From NCBI GenBank assembly GCA_963677325.2, contig CAXXGM010000014.1, positions 1 to 64,000 of the forward strand: DNA of 64,000 nt, given 5' to 3'. This document shows, in pieces, positions 18,356-26,108 of this stretch. How positions within the stretch are numbered: position 1 is the stretch's first letter; the number at the start of each line of letters is the position of its first letter. Made by a program: the position numbers and the translations under genes. The notes beneath the pieces are model-generated. The model ran no database searches. It was not told the origin of the DNA and saw only the letters and a list, made by a program, of their open reading frames with translations. The stretch comes from G963677325 sp963677325 (GTDB lineage: Bacteria; Bacteroidota; Bacteroidia; Bacteroidales; Prolixibacteraceae).

Positions 18356-19075
18356 ATGTCAAAATATTACTATATCGGGTGTCATGTACTTTGGAGAGAG
18401 GTGTGTCATTATATTTCCATTTCGGAAAATTATTTTGATGTGAAGTTCTTTGATTGGGGGTTGCATTGCAGTCCTGATGTATTACGGGAGACGCTTCAGA
18501 AAGAGATTGATTCTGTAACGAAGGATTATGATGCGATCTTAGTAGGCTACGGGCTTTGCAGTAATGGTATTGCAGGGATTAAGACGAATAAGCACAAATT
18601 AGTTGTGGTGCGGGGCCATGATTGTATTACCCATTTGATGGGTTCGAAGGAGAGATACAGGGCTTATTTTGATAAAAATCCTGGGACTTACTGGTATTCG
18701 CCCGGATGGATCGAAGATCACCTTGAGCCGGGAAAAGAGCGTTATGAACAGACCCGCTGCAGTTATATTGAAACATACGGGGAAGAAAATGCGGATTACC
18801 TGATGGATCTTGAACAGGATTGGTTTAATAAATATACCAACGCTGCCTATGTTGATCTGAATATCGGGGATAATGAACGGTATAAAAAATATACCAGGGA
18901 ATGCGCCGATTGGCTGAAATGGAATTATGATGAGATTAAGGGAGATCCTGAGTTACTCGTAAATTTCTTAAATGGAAATTGGGAAGACAGCAGCAAGTAT
19001 TTGATCGTTGAGCCTGGATTTATGATTCAGCCTTCCTATGATTCCCTAATAATTGAGGCGATAAAAGTTGAATGA
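18356..19075 (+). CDS. DUF1638 family protein
   Basis: 239 residues. It shows the DUF1638 pattern: an N-terminal Y-Y-I-G-C-H-V-L, then V-G-Y-G-L-C-S-N-G, then V-R-G-H-D-C-I-T-H-L-M-G-S-K-E-R-Y, and P-G-T-Y-W-Y-S-P-G-W-I. The conserved Cys and His suggest metal or corrinoid-related chemistry. Relatives sit near corrinoid methyltransferase genes in methanogens and acetogens, but no such genes are near here. Function unknown. Confidence 0.8.
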   Translation: MSKYYYIGCHVLWREVCHYISISENYFDVKFFDWGLHCSPDVLRETLQKEIDSVTKDYDAILVGYGLCSNGIAGIKTNKHKLVVVRGHDCITHLMGSKERYRAYFDKNPGTYWYSPGWIEDHLEPGKERYEQTRCSYIETYGEENADYLMDLEQDWFNKYTNAAYVDLNIGDNERYKKYTRECADWLKWNYDEIKGDPELLVNFLNGNWEDSSKYLIVEPGFMIQPSYDSLIIEAIKVE

Positions 19076-19087
19076 ACGATTGAAAAT

Positions 19088-19119
19088 CTTTGCATTCCTT
19101 TTCATTTACACTAACTTTG
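19088..19119 (+). promoter_or_regulatory. Promoter of the DUF4160 locus
   Basis: TTTG (19088-19091) and TAACTTTG (19112-19119) are spaced about 20 bases apart, matching the Bacteroidota -33/-7 consensus. It lies 16 bases before the DUF4160 ATG. Confidence 0.6.
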
Positions 19120-19252
19120 TATTAAAAGGAAACTGATGCCGGAATTATGCAGATTTTTAGGGATAGCTATTTTTATGAACTATAACGATCATAATCCTCC
19201 ACATTTTCATGCAAAATACGGTGATTATGAAATTACAATTGAGATTAATTCT

Positions 19253-19510
19253 GAGAGACTGTTTAAATTTAGTTCTTTTGGGATTTTAAGTAGTTCAACC
19301 CCTTCGGGGTTGAGGTCTTATGTGTCACATTTTCCGTGGGTTACCCCCACGGTTATTCATATTAAACCCTTTCAGGGTATAAAGCATATTTAAGTCCGAA
19401 GGACTTGAATATGAATAACCTCCGGTGTAACCGGAGGCGCTGAAATACATACAATACAGAACCCCGAAGTGGGTTCAACTTTGTTAAAAAGAAATTTAAA
19501 CAGTTTCTTC
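19253..19510. mobile_element. MITE-like element B
   Basis: A 258-base unit with the same ends as element A (GAGAGACTGTTTAAATTT left, AAATTTAAACAGTTTCTTC right). The interior differs: a series of small hairpins such as CAACCCCTTCGGGGTTG, CGTGGGTTACCCCCACG, AAGTCCGAAGGACTT and CCTCCGGTGTAACCGGAGG. The left end is fixed by the DUF4160 reading frame. The right end abuts the IS110-family element. No protein is encoded. Confidence 0.75.
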
Positions 19511-19593
19511 TATGTTGTAATCCAAATTCTGAGAGCATTATTTTTTGGCTATTTTATTTTGTTTATTTTTCAAATATTTCGTTTACAGAACAT

Positions 19594-19720
19594 TAACTTT
19601 GCAATTAGTAAAGAGGAAGAGGACGCAGGCTCTACTGGGGAGCAACCTGTCAGCAATACTCTTTACGGATACACTGTATAAGGGGAGGTTTTCGGGCCTT
19701 CCTTTTACTTATACAGGAAT
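19594..19720. ncRNA. Candidate structured (bridge) RNA region of the IS110-type element
   Basis: The non-coding end of the IS holds a hairpin with a perfect 9-bp outer stem CTGTATAAG (19674-19682) / CTTATACAG (19708-19716), and an inner AGG/CCT pairing separated by unpaired internal-loop strands. A smaller GCTC/GAGC hairpin is at 19629-19643. A TAACTTTG box at 19594-19601 could act as a plus-strand promoter, but the hairpin is symmetric and the RNA could be on either strand. IS110-family bridge RNAs have this kind of stem with internal loops. This is inference from position and shape only. Confidence 0.3.
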
Positions 19721-19924
19721 CCAATTATGGCTAAAGAAAACCCCATGTTGTATTTCTTCGCCAATGCCGATAAAAAGTCCTATAAAAACAATCTTCTATA
19801 AGTGGACAAAATGCCACATTTCCCTGTTTCAGTTTTTATAAGTAAAGTGCCGCATTCTAAAAAAGCAGATTGGCTGCAAGAGACTGTCAGCGGTCACCTT
19901 GATATACTGATTGTTTTTAAGGTT

Positions 19925-21004
19925 TCATTTAACAACTCCTGATACATATTCTTTTTTGTTTTTAAGTACATAATACATCCGGTTCAATACTTTTCTTGCA
20001 ATTCGGATAATTGCCTTGTTTGGTTCCATCCGCCTGACATAGACATTAAAGCTCATTGCAAGGGCTGGATCAAGCCGGGCTGCAAACCAGGAACTCTCGA
20101 TTAACGATTTGCGCAAGGCTGTCTGTCCTCGAAAGGTCATATCCCCGTTATTTTCCTTGTTCCCGCTAGAATGCCTGTTGGGGATCAAGCCTACAAACCC
20201 GGCAAAATGATCTGCGTTTTCAAATCGTTCTATATTTTCTATTTCGGTCAAAAAAGTGATGGCCGTAACAAAACCAACACCAGGGATGCTCCGCAATAAT
20301 TCCATTCTGGTTGCATATTTTTCGCTACGGGACAAAGCCCTGATTTTTCGTAAAACTTCCAGCAGAAGTTTCCTTTGCCCGTCGGCTTCTTGTACCAATA
20401 TTTTCAACGTTTGAGTTCCGGATTCGTGCTGAAGAGAAACCTGATTGAGCCATTTCATAAATCGTCTGGACCAGTGGGTTCCCGATTTCTCAAATTCAGC
20501 AGGAATAGATATCCCATAAAAGTGCAAAAACGATTTTATCCGCTGTTTGAACCGAACCATATCTTTTACCAAAGTTGCCCGCAGCCGTATCAAAGACCGG
20601 TCTTCCAATGTTGACGAATCGGGGACATAAATGGCCTTTAAATCCCCAGCGCGTAATGACCGGGCAAGTTTCCGGCTGTCTGTCGGGTCATCCTTTTGCA
20701 AATGTTCCTTTTGTGTCGTGGGAACATCTGCCGGATTGATAACGATATTATTTATTCCCATTGCCTTCAGTTTGTAGTGAGTCCAAAAACCACTGAAACC
20801 CGCTTCATAAACTGAATGGTAATCGCCGCCAGGAAAATTACAATTCAAATAGTTCGACAACACTTCTGCACTCGCAGGTTGTGTAAATGTCTTATGTAAC
20901 AGTTTTTCAGTTAAAATTGATACTGTCCAGCTTTTCAAATGAACATCAATACCTACAAATAAGCTTTGACCTTCGAAATTTAATTCCGTTCTTTGTGTTT
21001 GCAT
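19925..21004 (-). CDS. IS110-family transposase (DEDD / serine recombinase-like)
   Basis: 359 residues. The N-terminal DEDD (RuvC-like) domain starts V-G-I-D-V-H-L-K-S-W and has Y-E-A-G-F-S-G and Q-K-D-D-P-T-D-S-R-K-L-A-R. The C-terminal transposase_20 domain has L-L-R-S-I-P-G-V-G-F-V-T-A and F-A-G-F-V-G-L-I-P, with the conserved Ser region near S-S-W-F-A-A. The frame is intact, so the element may be active. ATG start at 21004. Confidence 0.93.
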   Translation of the reverse strand: MQTQRTELNFEGQSLFVGIDVHLKSWTVSILTEKLLHKTFTQPASAEVLSNYLNCNFPGGDYHSVYEAGFSGFWTHYKLKAMGINNIVINPADVPTTQKEHLQKDDPTDSRKLARSLRAGDLKAIYVPDSSTLEDRSLIRLRATLVKDMVRFKQRIKSFLHFYGISIPAEFEKSGTHWSRRFMKWLNQVSLQHESGTQTLKILVQEADGQRKLLLEVLRKIRALSRSEKYATRMELLRSIPGVGFVTAITFLTEIENIERFENADHFAGFVGLIPNRHSSGNKENNGDMTFRGQTALRKSLIESSWFAARLDPALAMSFNVYVRRMEPNKAIIRIARKVLNRMYYVLKNKKEYVSGVVK

Positions 21005-21246
21005 AAGTCATTGAGTTTTATTGTTTAATCCGAAAATCAAAAATAATACTCTTCTGGCTTATGCTACTCTCGCCAAAGATCAATTACAAACATAGGGACT
21101 GAAATTATAGAAGGTAAATTTCCCAAAAGAGCATTAAATCTGGTTATGGAATGGCACGAACTTCATAAAGATGAACTGCTCCAGGATTGGGAACTTATCA
21201 GAACGACTGGTGAATTCAACAAAATACAACCTTTAGAGTAAAGACT

Positions 21247-21516
21247 ATGATACTTAATGTTAAATCGGCTGAATAAAAATCCGGATATAAAATATATCTT
21301 ACTTTTAATAATGGAGAATCAGTTCTTGTAGATTTGGAAGATACTTTGTTTAATGACAAGCGTAAAATTTTTATTCCTCTGCGAGATTTAGCGTATTTTC
21401 AGACATTCAAAATAGGTTTAAATACTATAACATGGGAAAATGAGGCTGATTTTGCGCCTGAATTTTTATTCGAATTGGGAAAACTACAAGAATCAAAACG
21501 AGTAAAATACGCCTAA
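21247..21516 (+). pseudogene. DUF2442 gene with a premature stop (copy 1)
   Basis: Directly follows the DUF4160 fragment. It reads M-I-L-N-V-K-S-A-E, then TAA at 21274-21276, then K-S-G-Y-K-I-Y-L-T-F-N-N-G-E-S-V-L-V-D-L-E-D, and D-F-A-P-E-F-L-F-E-L-G-K at the end, the DUF2442 pattern. The second copy at 22777 has a Tyr codon (TAT) at the stop position, so TAA is a point mutation. Family role: the usual partner of DUF4160, antitoxin-like. Confidence 0.82.
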
Positions 21517-21653
21517 CGCATTTTATTCGAGAGATAAAGGGATTTCAATATAGTTATGCAATAAAAATGAGTCCCCCCTGTGATTTTTTAATGTGAAATG
21601 TTACTAATTGGACAGGTATAAAGAACAGATTCTAAAAAGTAACTTCATGAAAG

Positions 21654-22154
21654 ATGACTAATGAAAGCGAACAATTTCTCACTGTATTCCAGGAAAATTT
21701 AGGAATCGTATTAAAAATAGCAAGGGCCTATACCTCAAACCGGCAAGACAAAGAAGATCTGATAAACAATATTGCCCTTGAATTATGGAAGTCGTTTAAA
21801 CATTTCAACGGGAATGCCAAAATCTCGACATGGATTTACCGGGTAGCATTAAACACTTCGATGAACTACAAAAGGAAAAAGAAGAAAGACTCCCTGTTTT
21901 TCTCCTTAAATGATCTGAAAAAAGAAGATAACTATCCATGGTTACAGGAACAGGATCATTCGCCTGATCTGGATATTTTATATCAATGCATCGAAGAATT
22001 GAATGAAATAAATAAAGCCATTATTTTACTCTACCTTGACGGTAATTCACACGAAGAAATATCGGAGATTACAGGTATTTCCAAAACCAATGTCGGAACA
22101 CGGATCAGCAGGATAAAGGAACAGATTAAAAATTCAGCAATTACAAAAATCTAA
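21654..22154 (+). CDS. ECF-type RNA polymerase sigma factor
   Basis: 166 residues. Region 2 contains D-L-I-N-N-I-A-L-E-L-W-K-S-F and I-S-T-W-I-Y-R-V-A-L-N-T. Region 4 is L-Y-L-D-G-N-S-H-E-E-I-S-E-I-T-G-I-S-K-T-N-V-G-T-R, a helix-turn-helix that contacts the -35 region. Five bases separate it from the next gene, a membrane protein likely to be its anti-sigma or sensory partner. Target genes unknown. It is intact although surrounded by pseudogenes. Confidence 0.9.
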   Translation: MTNESEQFLTVFQENLGIVLKIARAYTSNRQDKEDLINNIALELWKSFKHFNGNAKISTWIYRVALNTSMNYKRKKKKDSLFFSLNDLKKEDNYPWLQEQDHSPDLDILYQCIEELNEINKAIILLYLDGNSHEEISEITGISKTNVGTRISRIKEQIKNSAITKI

Positions 22155-22159
22155 AAACA

Positions 22160-22738
22160 ATGGAACTGCAAGATTTAGAAAACATATGGAAGCATCATAC
22201 CAGCAAAACAGCTGAAAATATAAGTCTGAATAAAGAAATACTTAAGCAGATGCTGATGCAAAAGTCAAAGAAAAGATTGAGGTGGATAACAATCAAAGCT
22301 GGTTTCAATCTCGTCCTCCCGATTATAATACTACTGCTGTTTGTTCCAAGATTCAGGTACCGGCCTGAGGTTGACTATTATGCAAGTATCGTATTCTTCA
22401 GCTTATTTTGCCTGCTCACTTATTATTGGGCGGTACGATATTTTATACTGCTTCGTAAAGTTGATTTGAACAATTCTTTAACAGCAGTAAAAAAAGAAAT
22501 AATTAACCTGGAGAGATTTAAAATTAAAGTTACACGATTCAGCTTTGTGCTGATGCCCTTTGCAATCACCAGTATTTTTCTGATTGCCGAAATTAAGATT
22601 TTCTCTAAGCAATTATTGCCTTTTTCCTTTTTGATGCTGGTTTTAATTATTTCAATTTTTTATACTTTTAAGCATTATATGTCGGAGAATTACAGGACCC
22701 TTATTGAGATCAACGAGATAGAGAAACTTGAAAATTGA
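22160..22738 (+). CDS. Membrane partner of the ECF sigma factor
   Basis: 192 residues. A short cytoplasmic start (M-E-L-Q-D-L-E-N-I-W-K) is typical of the membrane proteins that follow ECF sigma genes in Bacteroidota. Four hydrophobic segments lie at about 44-62, 75-95, 120-145 and 148-168. There is no zinc-binding HxxxCxxC motif of classical anti-sigma factors. The position (5 bases after the sigma gene) suggests co-translation and a regulatory role, inferred from context. Confidence 0.7.
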   Translation: MELQDLENIWKHHTSKTAENISLNKEILKQMLMQKSKKRLRWITIKAGFNLVLPIIILLLFVPRFRYRPEVDYYASIVFFSLFCLLTYYWAVRYFILLRKVDLNNSLTAVKKEIINLERFKIKVTRFSFVLMPFAITSIFLIAEIKIFSKQLLPFSFLMLVLIISIFYTFKHYMSENYRTLIEINEIEKLEN

Positions 22739-22776
22739 TTAATGGAGTAAAATAAATGGGAACCATAAAAAGAAGT

Positions 22777-23050
22777 ATGATATTAAATGTTAAACATGCA
22801 GAATATAAATTCGGATACAAAGTCTATTTGGTTTTTAATAACGGAGAATCTGCTTGGTCGACCTGGAAAATACATTACTGAATGATACCGCAAAATATTC
22901 ATTCCATTAAGGGATGTTGATTATTTTAAGACATTCAAAATAGAATTAAATACTATAACGTGGGATAATGGAGCAGATTTTGCACCAGAGTTTTTGCTTG
23001 AATTAGGCAAACAACAAATACAATCGTTTGATAATGTATCTATCAATTAG
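22777..23050 (+). pseudogene. DUF2442 gene with frameshifts (copy 2)
   Basis: It begins M-I-L-N-V-K-H-A-E-Y-K-F-G-Y-K-V-Y-L-V-F-N-N and, after a frame change near 22853, gives D-L-E-N-T-L-L-N-D-T. After another change near 22895 it gives K-I-F-I-P-L-R-D-V-D-Y-F and D-F-A-P-E-F-L-L-E-L-G-K. Two frameshifts make it non-functional. It is a diverged duplicate of copy 1. No DUF4160 partner is left upstream. Confidence 0.82.
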
Positions 23051-23135
23051 TAACTAACTAATTGTTTTTCACCAGGGATCTAATTATTTGCAGTCATTAA
23101 AAATAACGACATAACAGCATAGATAAATATTAAAA

Positions 23136-23651
23136 ATGATAGAAACAGAGCGCCTTATCTTAAAACCACTCACCTACGAGCAGTTAGTAAAATACTCAAA
23201 ATGCGACAACTCCCTGGAGAAAGAACTGAACTTGAATGAATCTTCAAGAACAATTTCTCCTGAACTTAAAGAAGCGTTTGAACAAACAATTCTTCCCACT
23301 GTGGCGGACACGACCAAAAACTACTTGTATTCAACGCTTTGGACAGCAATTTCAAAAACAGAGCAGAAAATGGTTGGTGATCTTTGTATAATTGGAGAGC
23401 CAAATGCAGATGGGGAAATTGAAATTGGCTATGGAACTTATGAGGAATTCTGGAATAAAGGATTTATGACGGAAATTGTTCGAGGAATTATTGAGTGGGT
23501 AAAATCACAGCCAAAAGTAAAATCAATAATTGCCTCGACAGACAAAACAAATATTGCCTCATATAGGGTATTAGAAAAAAATAGGTTTGTAAGGATTGGA
23601 GAAACAGAAGTGCTTTTATACTGGAAACTGCAAATGAATAACGATCTCTGA
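23136..23651 (+). CDS. GNAT acetyltransferase (RimJ/RimL-like)
   Basis: 171 residues. It starts I-E-T-E-R-L-I-L-K-P-L-T as in RimJ/RimL-type N-acetyltransferases. The acetyl-CoA region includes E-I-G-Y-G-T-Y-E-E-F-W-N-K-G-F-M-T-E, and the end has T-N-I-A-S-Y-R-V-L-E-K-N-R-F. The acetyl acceptor (a protein N-terminus or small molecule) cannot be told. No operon partner. Confidence 0.85.
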   Translation: MIETERLILKPLTYEQLVKYSKCDNSLEKELNLNESSRTISPELKEAFEQTILPTVADTTKNYLYSTLWTAISKTEQKMVGDLCIIGEPNADGEIEIGYGTYEEFWNKGFMTEIVRGIIEWVKSQPKVKSIIASTDKTNIASYRVLEKNRFVRIGETEVLLYWKLQMNNDL

Positions 23652-23775
23652 ACGAAAATTAACGGAACAAAAAATATGGTCAACAGCATGCAACCTTTTC
23701 AAGGAATTTGACATCTATAAAGTTGAACAACATCAATATGGACTATGATTAATTGAAGCACTTTAAACGAAGTAG

Positions 23776-24696
23776 ATGAAAATTATTCTTCTGATAATTG
23801 CCACCTTAACTTTGAATCATAGCTTAGATAGCTTCGGACAAGACATTGTTCTGAGAGGTATTGTAATCAACAAAGAAACAAAAGTACCTGTTGCTTTTTC
23901 CACAGCAGAAATAAAAGCTTTGAAAACTGGTGTGTACAGCGACTCAATCGGAAAATTCTCCTTAGCCATACCTAAGAAAAACTTAATGGATTCAGTTGAA
24001 TTCTTTTCTTTGGGATATGAAAGGAAAAAGTACAGGATCAACGATCTGGTTAAGACTTCTGAAGACCTAATTGAATTGCAGCCTGGAATTGTTAAATTAA
24101 AGGAAGTAGTCGTCGTTCCGCATAAAGTAAAAGTAATAAAGATAGGCATAACTTCTAAAAAGCCCTGGAGATTTCAAATTGCAAATACTTTTGGGGGACA
24201 ATATGGGCACTATATTCAAAATAAAGATAGAAGACCCGGATTTGTAAATGCTGTCAGTTTTTACCTGGCCAAACCAGGTTTTCCGAATGCACCCTTTAGA
24301 ATACGAATTTACGGGAGGGATAGCAAGAATGATTGTCCGGGAAATGATTTGTTGAATGAAAATGTAATTGTTTCAAATAGTAAAGGAGCAGGCTGGTTTA
24401 CTGTCGATGTATCAAAATACGGAATCGATTTTCCCACCGATGGAATGTATGTTATGATGGAATGGGTATTTTCGGGTGATCAATACTATTATGATATAGA
24501 ACAAGTAATAAAATCAAAAGATGGTAAACCGGATCAAAAAATTCAATATCATGTGTATGGTCAGTCATTAGGGAACATTAATGAACAACCTGATGGTGTT
24601 TCTAGTCATGAGGATTGGGAGATAAATGGAATAGAATGGATCGGAGGATATGTTAATGTAATGATAAATGCTGATATAGCCTTTCTTGTTAAATAA
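23776..24696 (+). CDS. Exported protein with carboxypeptidase-regulatory-like domain
   Basis: 306 residues. A signal peptide (to about 20, ending S-F-G-Q) is followed by a CarboxypepD_reg-like beta-sandwich (about 22-105; L-R-G-I-V-I-N-K-E-T-K-V-P-V-A-F-S-T-A), as found at the N-terminus of many Bacteroidota surface proteins. The C-terminal 190 residues are beta-rich with many aromatic residues and no recognised motif. Not long enough for a TonB receptor. Probably periplasmic or outer-membrane associated. Confidence 0.75.
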   Translation: MKIILLIIATLTLNHSLDSFGQDIVLRGIVINKETKVPVAFSTAEIKALKTGVYSDSIGKFSLAIPKKNLMDSVEFFSLGYERKKYRINDLVKTSEDLIELQPGIVKLKEVVVVPHKVKVIKIGITSKKPWRFQIANTFGGQYGHYIQNKDRRPGFVNAVSFYLAKPGFPNAPFRIRIYGRDSKNDCPGNDLLNENVIVSNSKGAGWFTVDVSKYGIDFPTDGMYVMMEWVFSGDQYYYDIEQVIKSKDGKPDQKIQYHVYGQSLGNINEQPDGVSSHEDWEINGIEWIGGYVNVMINADIAFLVK

Positions 24697-24736
24697 ATCT
24701 GTCGGGTAAAGTAATCTATGTAAATGGAGTTAATAA

Positions 24737-24875
24737 CGTGAGTTCGATCTAAGCAATGGATAAGGGTAATGTTTGGTTGTTTGAGTGCTTATTTCGTTTC
24801 GATAACCTGATCTGTCGAAAACACCTCAGTAGGGAATGGGATACCCTCATATTATTACCTAATTACCTAATTTGG
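24737..24875 (+). repeat. Left inverted repeat of the RAYT-type element
   Basis: Outer block CGTGAGTTCGATCTAAGC onward (24737-24763), a 42-base insertion, then an inner block from CCTGATCTGTCG to CCTAATTTGG (24806-24875). Both blocks match, inverted, the sequence at 25371-25465 on the other side of the transposase gene. Confidence 0.8.
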
Positions 24876-25307
24876 CTTAACAGGTTTTTGATAAAAAGCA
24901 ACAAATTGGTCATACTCACTTTGAGAATTGATTTTTTGATGATGAATGGGTTGATTTATAATATAGGTACATACCTTCGGAATATGTGATTTTGAAACTG
25001 AAAATGCAGAACAGGAATCCTGCCATTTAAATTTTCCATTAGAGAGATTATTCTCATTTATAAAATTTTCAGTACTAACGGCTATAATTTCAGCGATCCT
25101 TTCTTCAGAAATTTTTGGAGATCGTGAGATAAGAAAATGAACGTGTTCAGGATTGGCATAAATTGAATAAAGTTGGCAGCCATTATTCTTAACTATTCCG
25201 GTAATGTATTTTTCGATTCTTTCCCTAAAATTGCTTTGAATCAGAGGCAGACGTTGATAGGCGGTAAAAATAAAATGAGTATATAAATTGTTGTATTCTA
25301 CTTTCAT
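24867..25307 (-). CDS. IS200/RAYT-type Y1 transposase
   Basis: 146 residues, a complete Y1_Tnp (TnpA-like) domain. The metal-binding HUH motif is in P-E-H-V-H-F-L-I. The catalytic Tyr is in the C-terminal helix C-T-Y-I-I-N-Q-P-I-H-H-Q. These single-strand-cutting enzymes recognise hairpins. Its C-terminal end overlaps the left inverted repeat. No TnpB/IscB gene accompanies it. Long inverted repeats around it suggest a REP-associated (RAYT-like) unit rather than a plain IS200. Confidence 0.88.
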   Translation of the reverse strand: MKVEYNNLYTHFIFTAYQRLPLIQSNFRERIEKYITGIVKNNGCQLYSIYANPEHVHFLISRSPKISEERIAEIIAVSTENFINENNLSNGKFKWQDSCSAFSVSKSHIPKVCTYIINQPIHHQKINSQSEYDQFVAFYQKPVKPN

Positions 25308-25370
25308 ACATTAATATATATTAATGTAATATATTAATTAAATGGTCAAAAAACAAAATTGAGAAACATA

Positions 25371-25465
25371 AATTAGGTGATTAGGTTAGAATATTGGGGG
25401 TATTCCATTTTCTACTGAGGTGTTTTTGACGGATTAGGTTATCCATTGCTTAGATCGAACTCGCG
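25371..25465 (-). repeat. Right inverted repeat of the RAYT-type element
   Basis: Read on the minus strand it starts CGCGAGTTCGATCTAAGC and runs without the 42-base insertion to CACCTAATTT, matching the left repeat over about 95 bases with scattered differences. The stretch between this repeat and the transposase start (25308-25370) is AT-rich. Confidence 0.8.
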
Positions 25466-25535
25466 TTAATACAATCTTTTGAATAGTAAGTTATGATACT
25501 TGATGTTAAACATACAGAAAGTAAAGTACGCCTAA
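25466..25535 (+). pseudogene. Relic of a third DUF4160/DUF2442 locus (copy 3)
   Basis: Directly after the RAYT right repeat, ATA-CAA-TCT-TTT-GAA-TAG reads I-Q-S-F-E-stop, like the DUF4160 end I-Q-P-L-E. Next, an ATG at 25493 reads M-I-L-D-V-K-H-T-E, the DUF2442 start, and then jumps to AGTAAAGTACGCCTAA, which matches the 3' end of DUF2442 copy 1. The middle of the gene is deleted. Confidence 0.6.
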
Positions 25536-25652
25536 AGAAATAATTAATGATCCGTACTCTAAAACATGAAAAGGAACTGTAATTTATGATCTTTATTTTG
25601 TTGCTGAAAAATTAAATCAGTCAAAGCATTAAAATATAAAAGATTATTTTTG

Positions 25653-25660
25653 TATTTTTG
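25653..25660 (+). promoter_or_regulatory. Putative -7 box for rpsO-pnp
   Basis: TATTTTTG at 25653-25660 fits TAnnTTTG, leaving a leader of about 85 bases before rpsO. No clear -33 box. Confidence 0.4.
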
Positions 25661-25748
25661 TTCGGATTTTGGAATTAATGTTGAACCGTTGTTATCGAAC
25701 GCGAATACTGCGGGGCAATTATTGTATCACAACACAAATATTTAAAAA

Positions 25749-26018
25749 ATGTATTTAACAACAGAGAAAAAGCAAGAGATCTTTGAAAAACATGGGAAGA
25801 TTGCAACCAATACCGGTTCAACAGAAGGACAGATAGCCCTTTTTTCCTTCCGTATTACTCACCTTACAGAGCATCTTAAGCAAAACAAGAAAGATTTTGG
25901 AACACAACGCGCTTTGATCGGATTAGTCGGCAAGAGACGTTCCCTGCTCGATTACCTGAAAAGAAAAGATATTGAAAGATATCGCGCGATTATAAAAGAA
26001 TTAAATCTTCGTAAATAA
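25749..26018 (+). CDS. rpsO: 30S ribosomal protein S15
   Basis: 89 residues, the standard length. It has F-E-K-H-G, N-T-G-S-T-E-G-Q-I-A-L-F, H-L-K-Q-N-K-K-D-F-G-T-Q-R-A-L and G-K-R-R-S-L-L-D-Y-L, the 16S rRNA-binding features of S15. It is followed by a terminator hairpin and then pnp, the conserved bacterial rpsO-pnp order. Confidence 0.97.
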   Translation: MYLTTEKKQEIFEKHGKIATNTGSTEGQIALFSFRITHLTEHLKQNKKDFGTQRALIGLVGKRRSLLDYLKRKDIERYRAIIKELNLRK

Positions 26019-26024
26019 ATTCAT

Positions 26025-26054
26025 AAAAAAGGCAATTCGTGAATTGCCTTTTTT
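26025..26054 (+). terminator. Terminator/processing hairpin between rpsO and pnp
   Basis: AAAAAAGGCAATTC-GT-GAATTGCCTTTTTT (26025-26054) is a perfect hairpin with a T-run. In enterobacteria an RNase III hairpin in this position controls pnp; whether this one attenuates or fully terminates is not known. Confidence 0.85.
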
Positions 26055-26108
26055 CAATTCAAAGCCCCACCCATTTTATTCAGTACGAAACGAAATATTT
26101 AAATAATT

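Larger units (their letters stand above)
19511..21094 (-). mobile_element. IS110-family insertion sequence (IS1111-like layout)
   Basis: A 1584-base element. The left end TATGTTGTAAT and the inverted right end TATGTTTGTAAT match with one indel, and similarity continues to GAGAG on both sides. Its limits agree with the DUF4160 frame, and no target duplication is visible. The transposase is on the minus strand; about 410 non-coding bases lie beyond its 3' end and only about 90 before its start. A long 3' non-coding end is the arrangement of the IS1111 subgroup, where the bridge RNA is expected. It sits exactly at the end of MITE-like element B. Confidence 0.85.
19136..21241 (+). pseudogene. DUF4160 gene split by mobile elements
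   Basis: The first 39 codons (19136-19252) give M-P-E-L-C-R-F-L-G-I and N-D-H-N-P-P-H-F-H-A-K-Y-G, the DUF4160 start. The rest (21095-21241) gives E-G-K-F-P-K-R-A-L-N-L-V-M-E-W and ends K-I-Q-P-L-E. Joining 19252 directly to 21095 restores one 87-residue reading frame of normal family length, with I-N-S-G-T-E-I-I-E-G across the join. The inserted 1842 bases are a MITE-like element plus an IS110-family element. DUF4160 usually pairs with DUF2442 in a toxin-antitoxin-like module, and a ruined DUF2442 gene follows directly. Confidence 0.88.

Noticed and set aside
19469..19841. Two plus-strand frames in the IS110-type non-coding end
   Set aside because: They cross the IS end and hairpins, no family; more likely RNA structure.
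25661..25748. S15-binding leader or riboswitch upstream of rpsO
   Set aside because: The 88-base leader shows no clear pseudoknot or rRNA mimicry by eye; a fold comparison would be needed.
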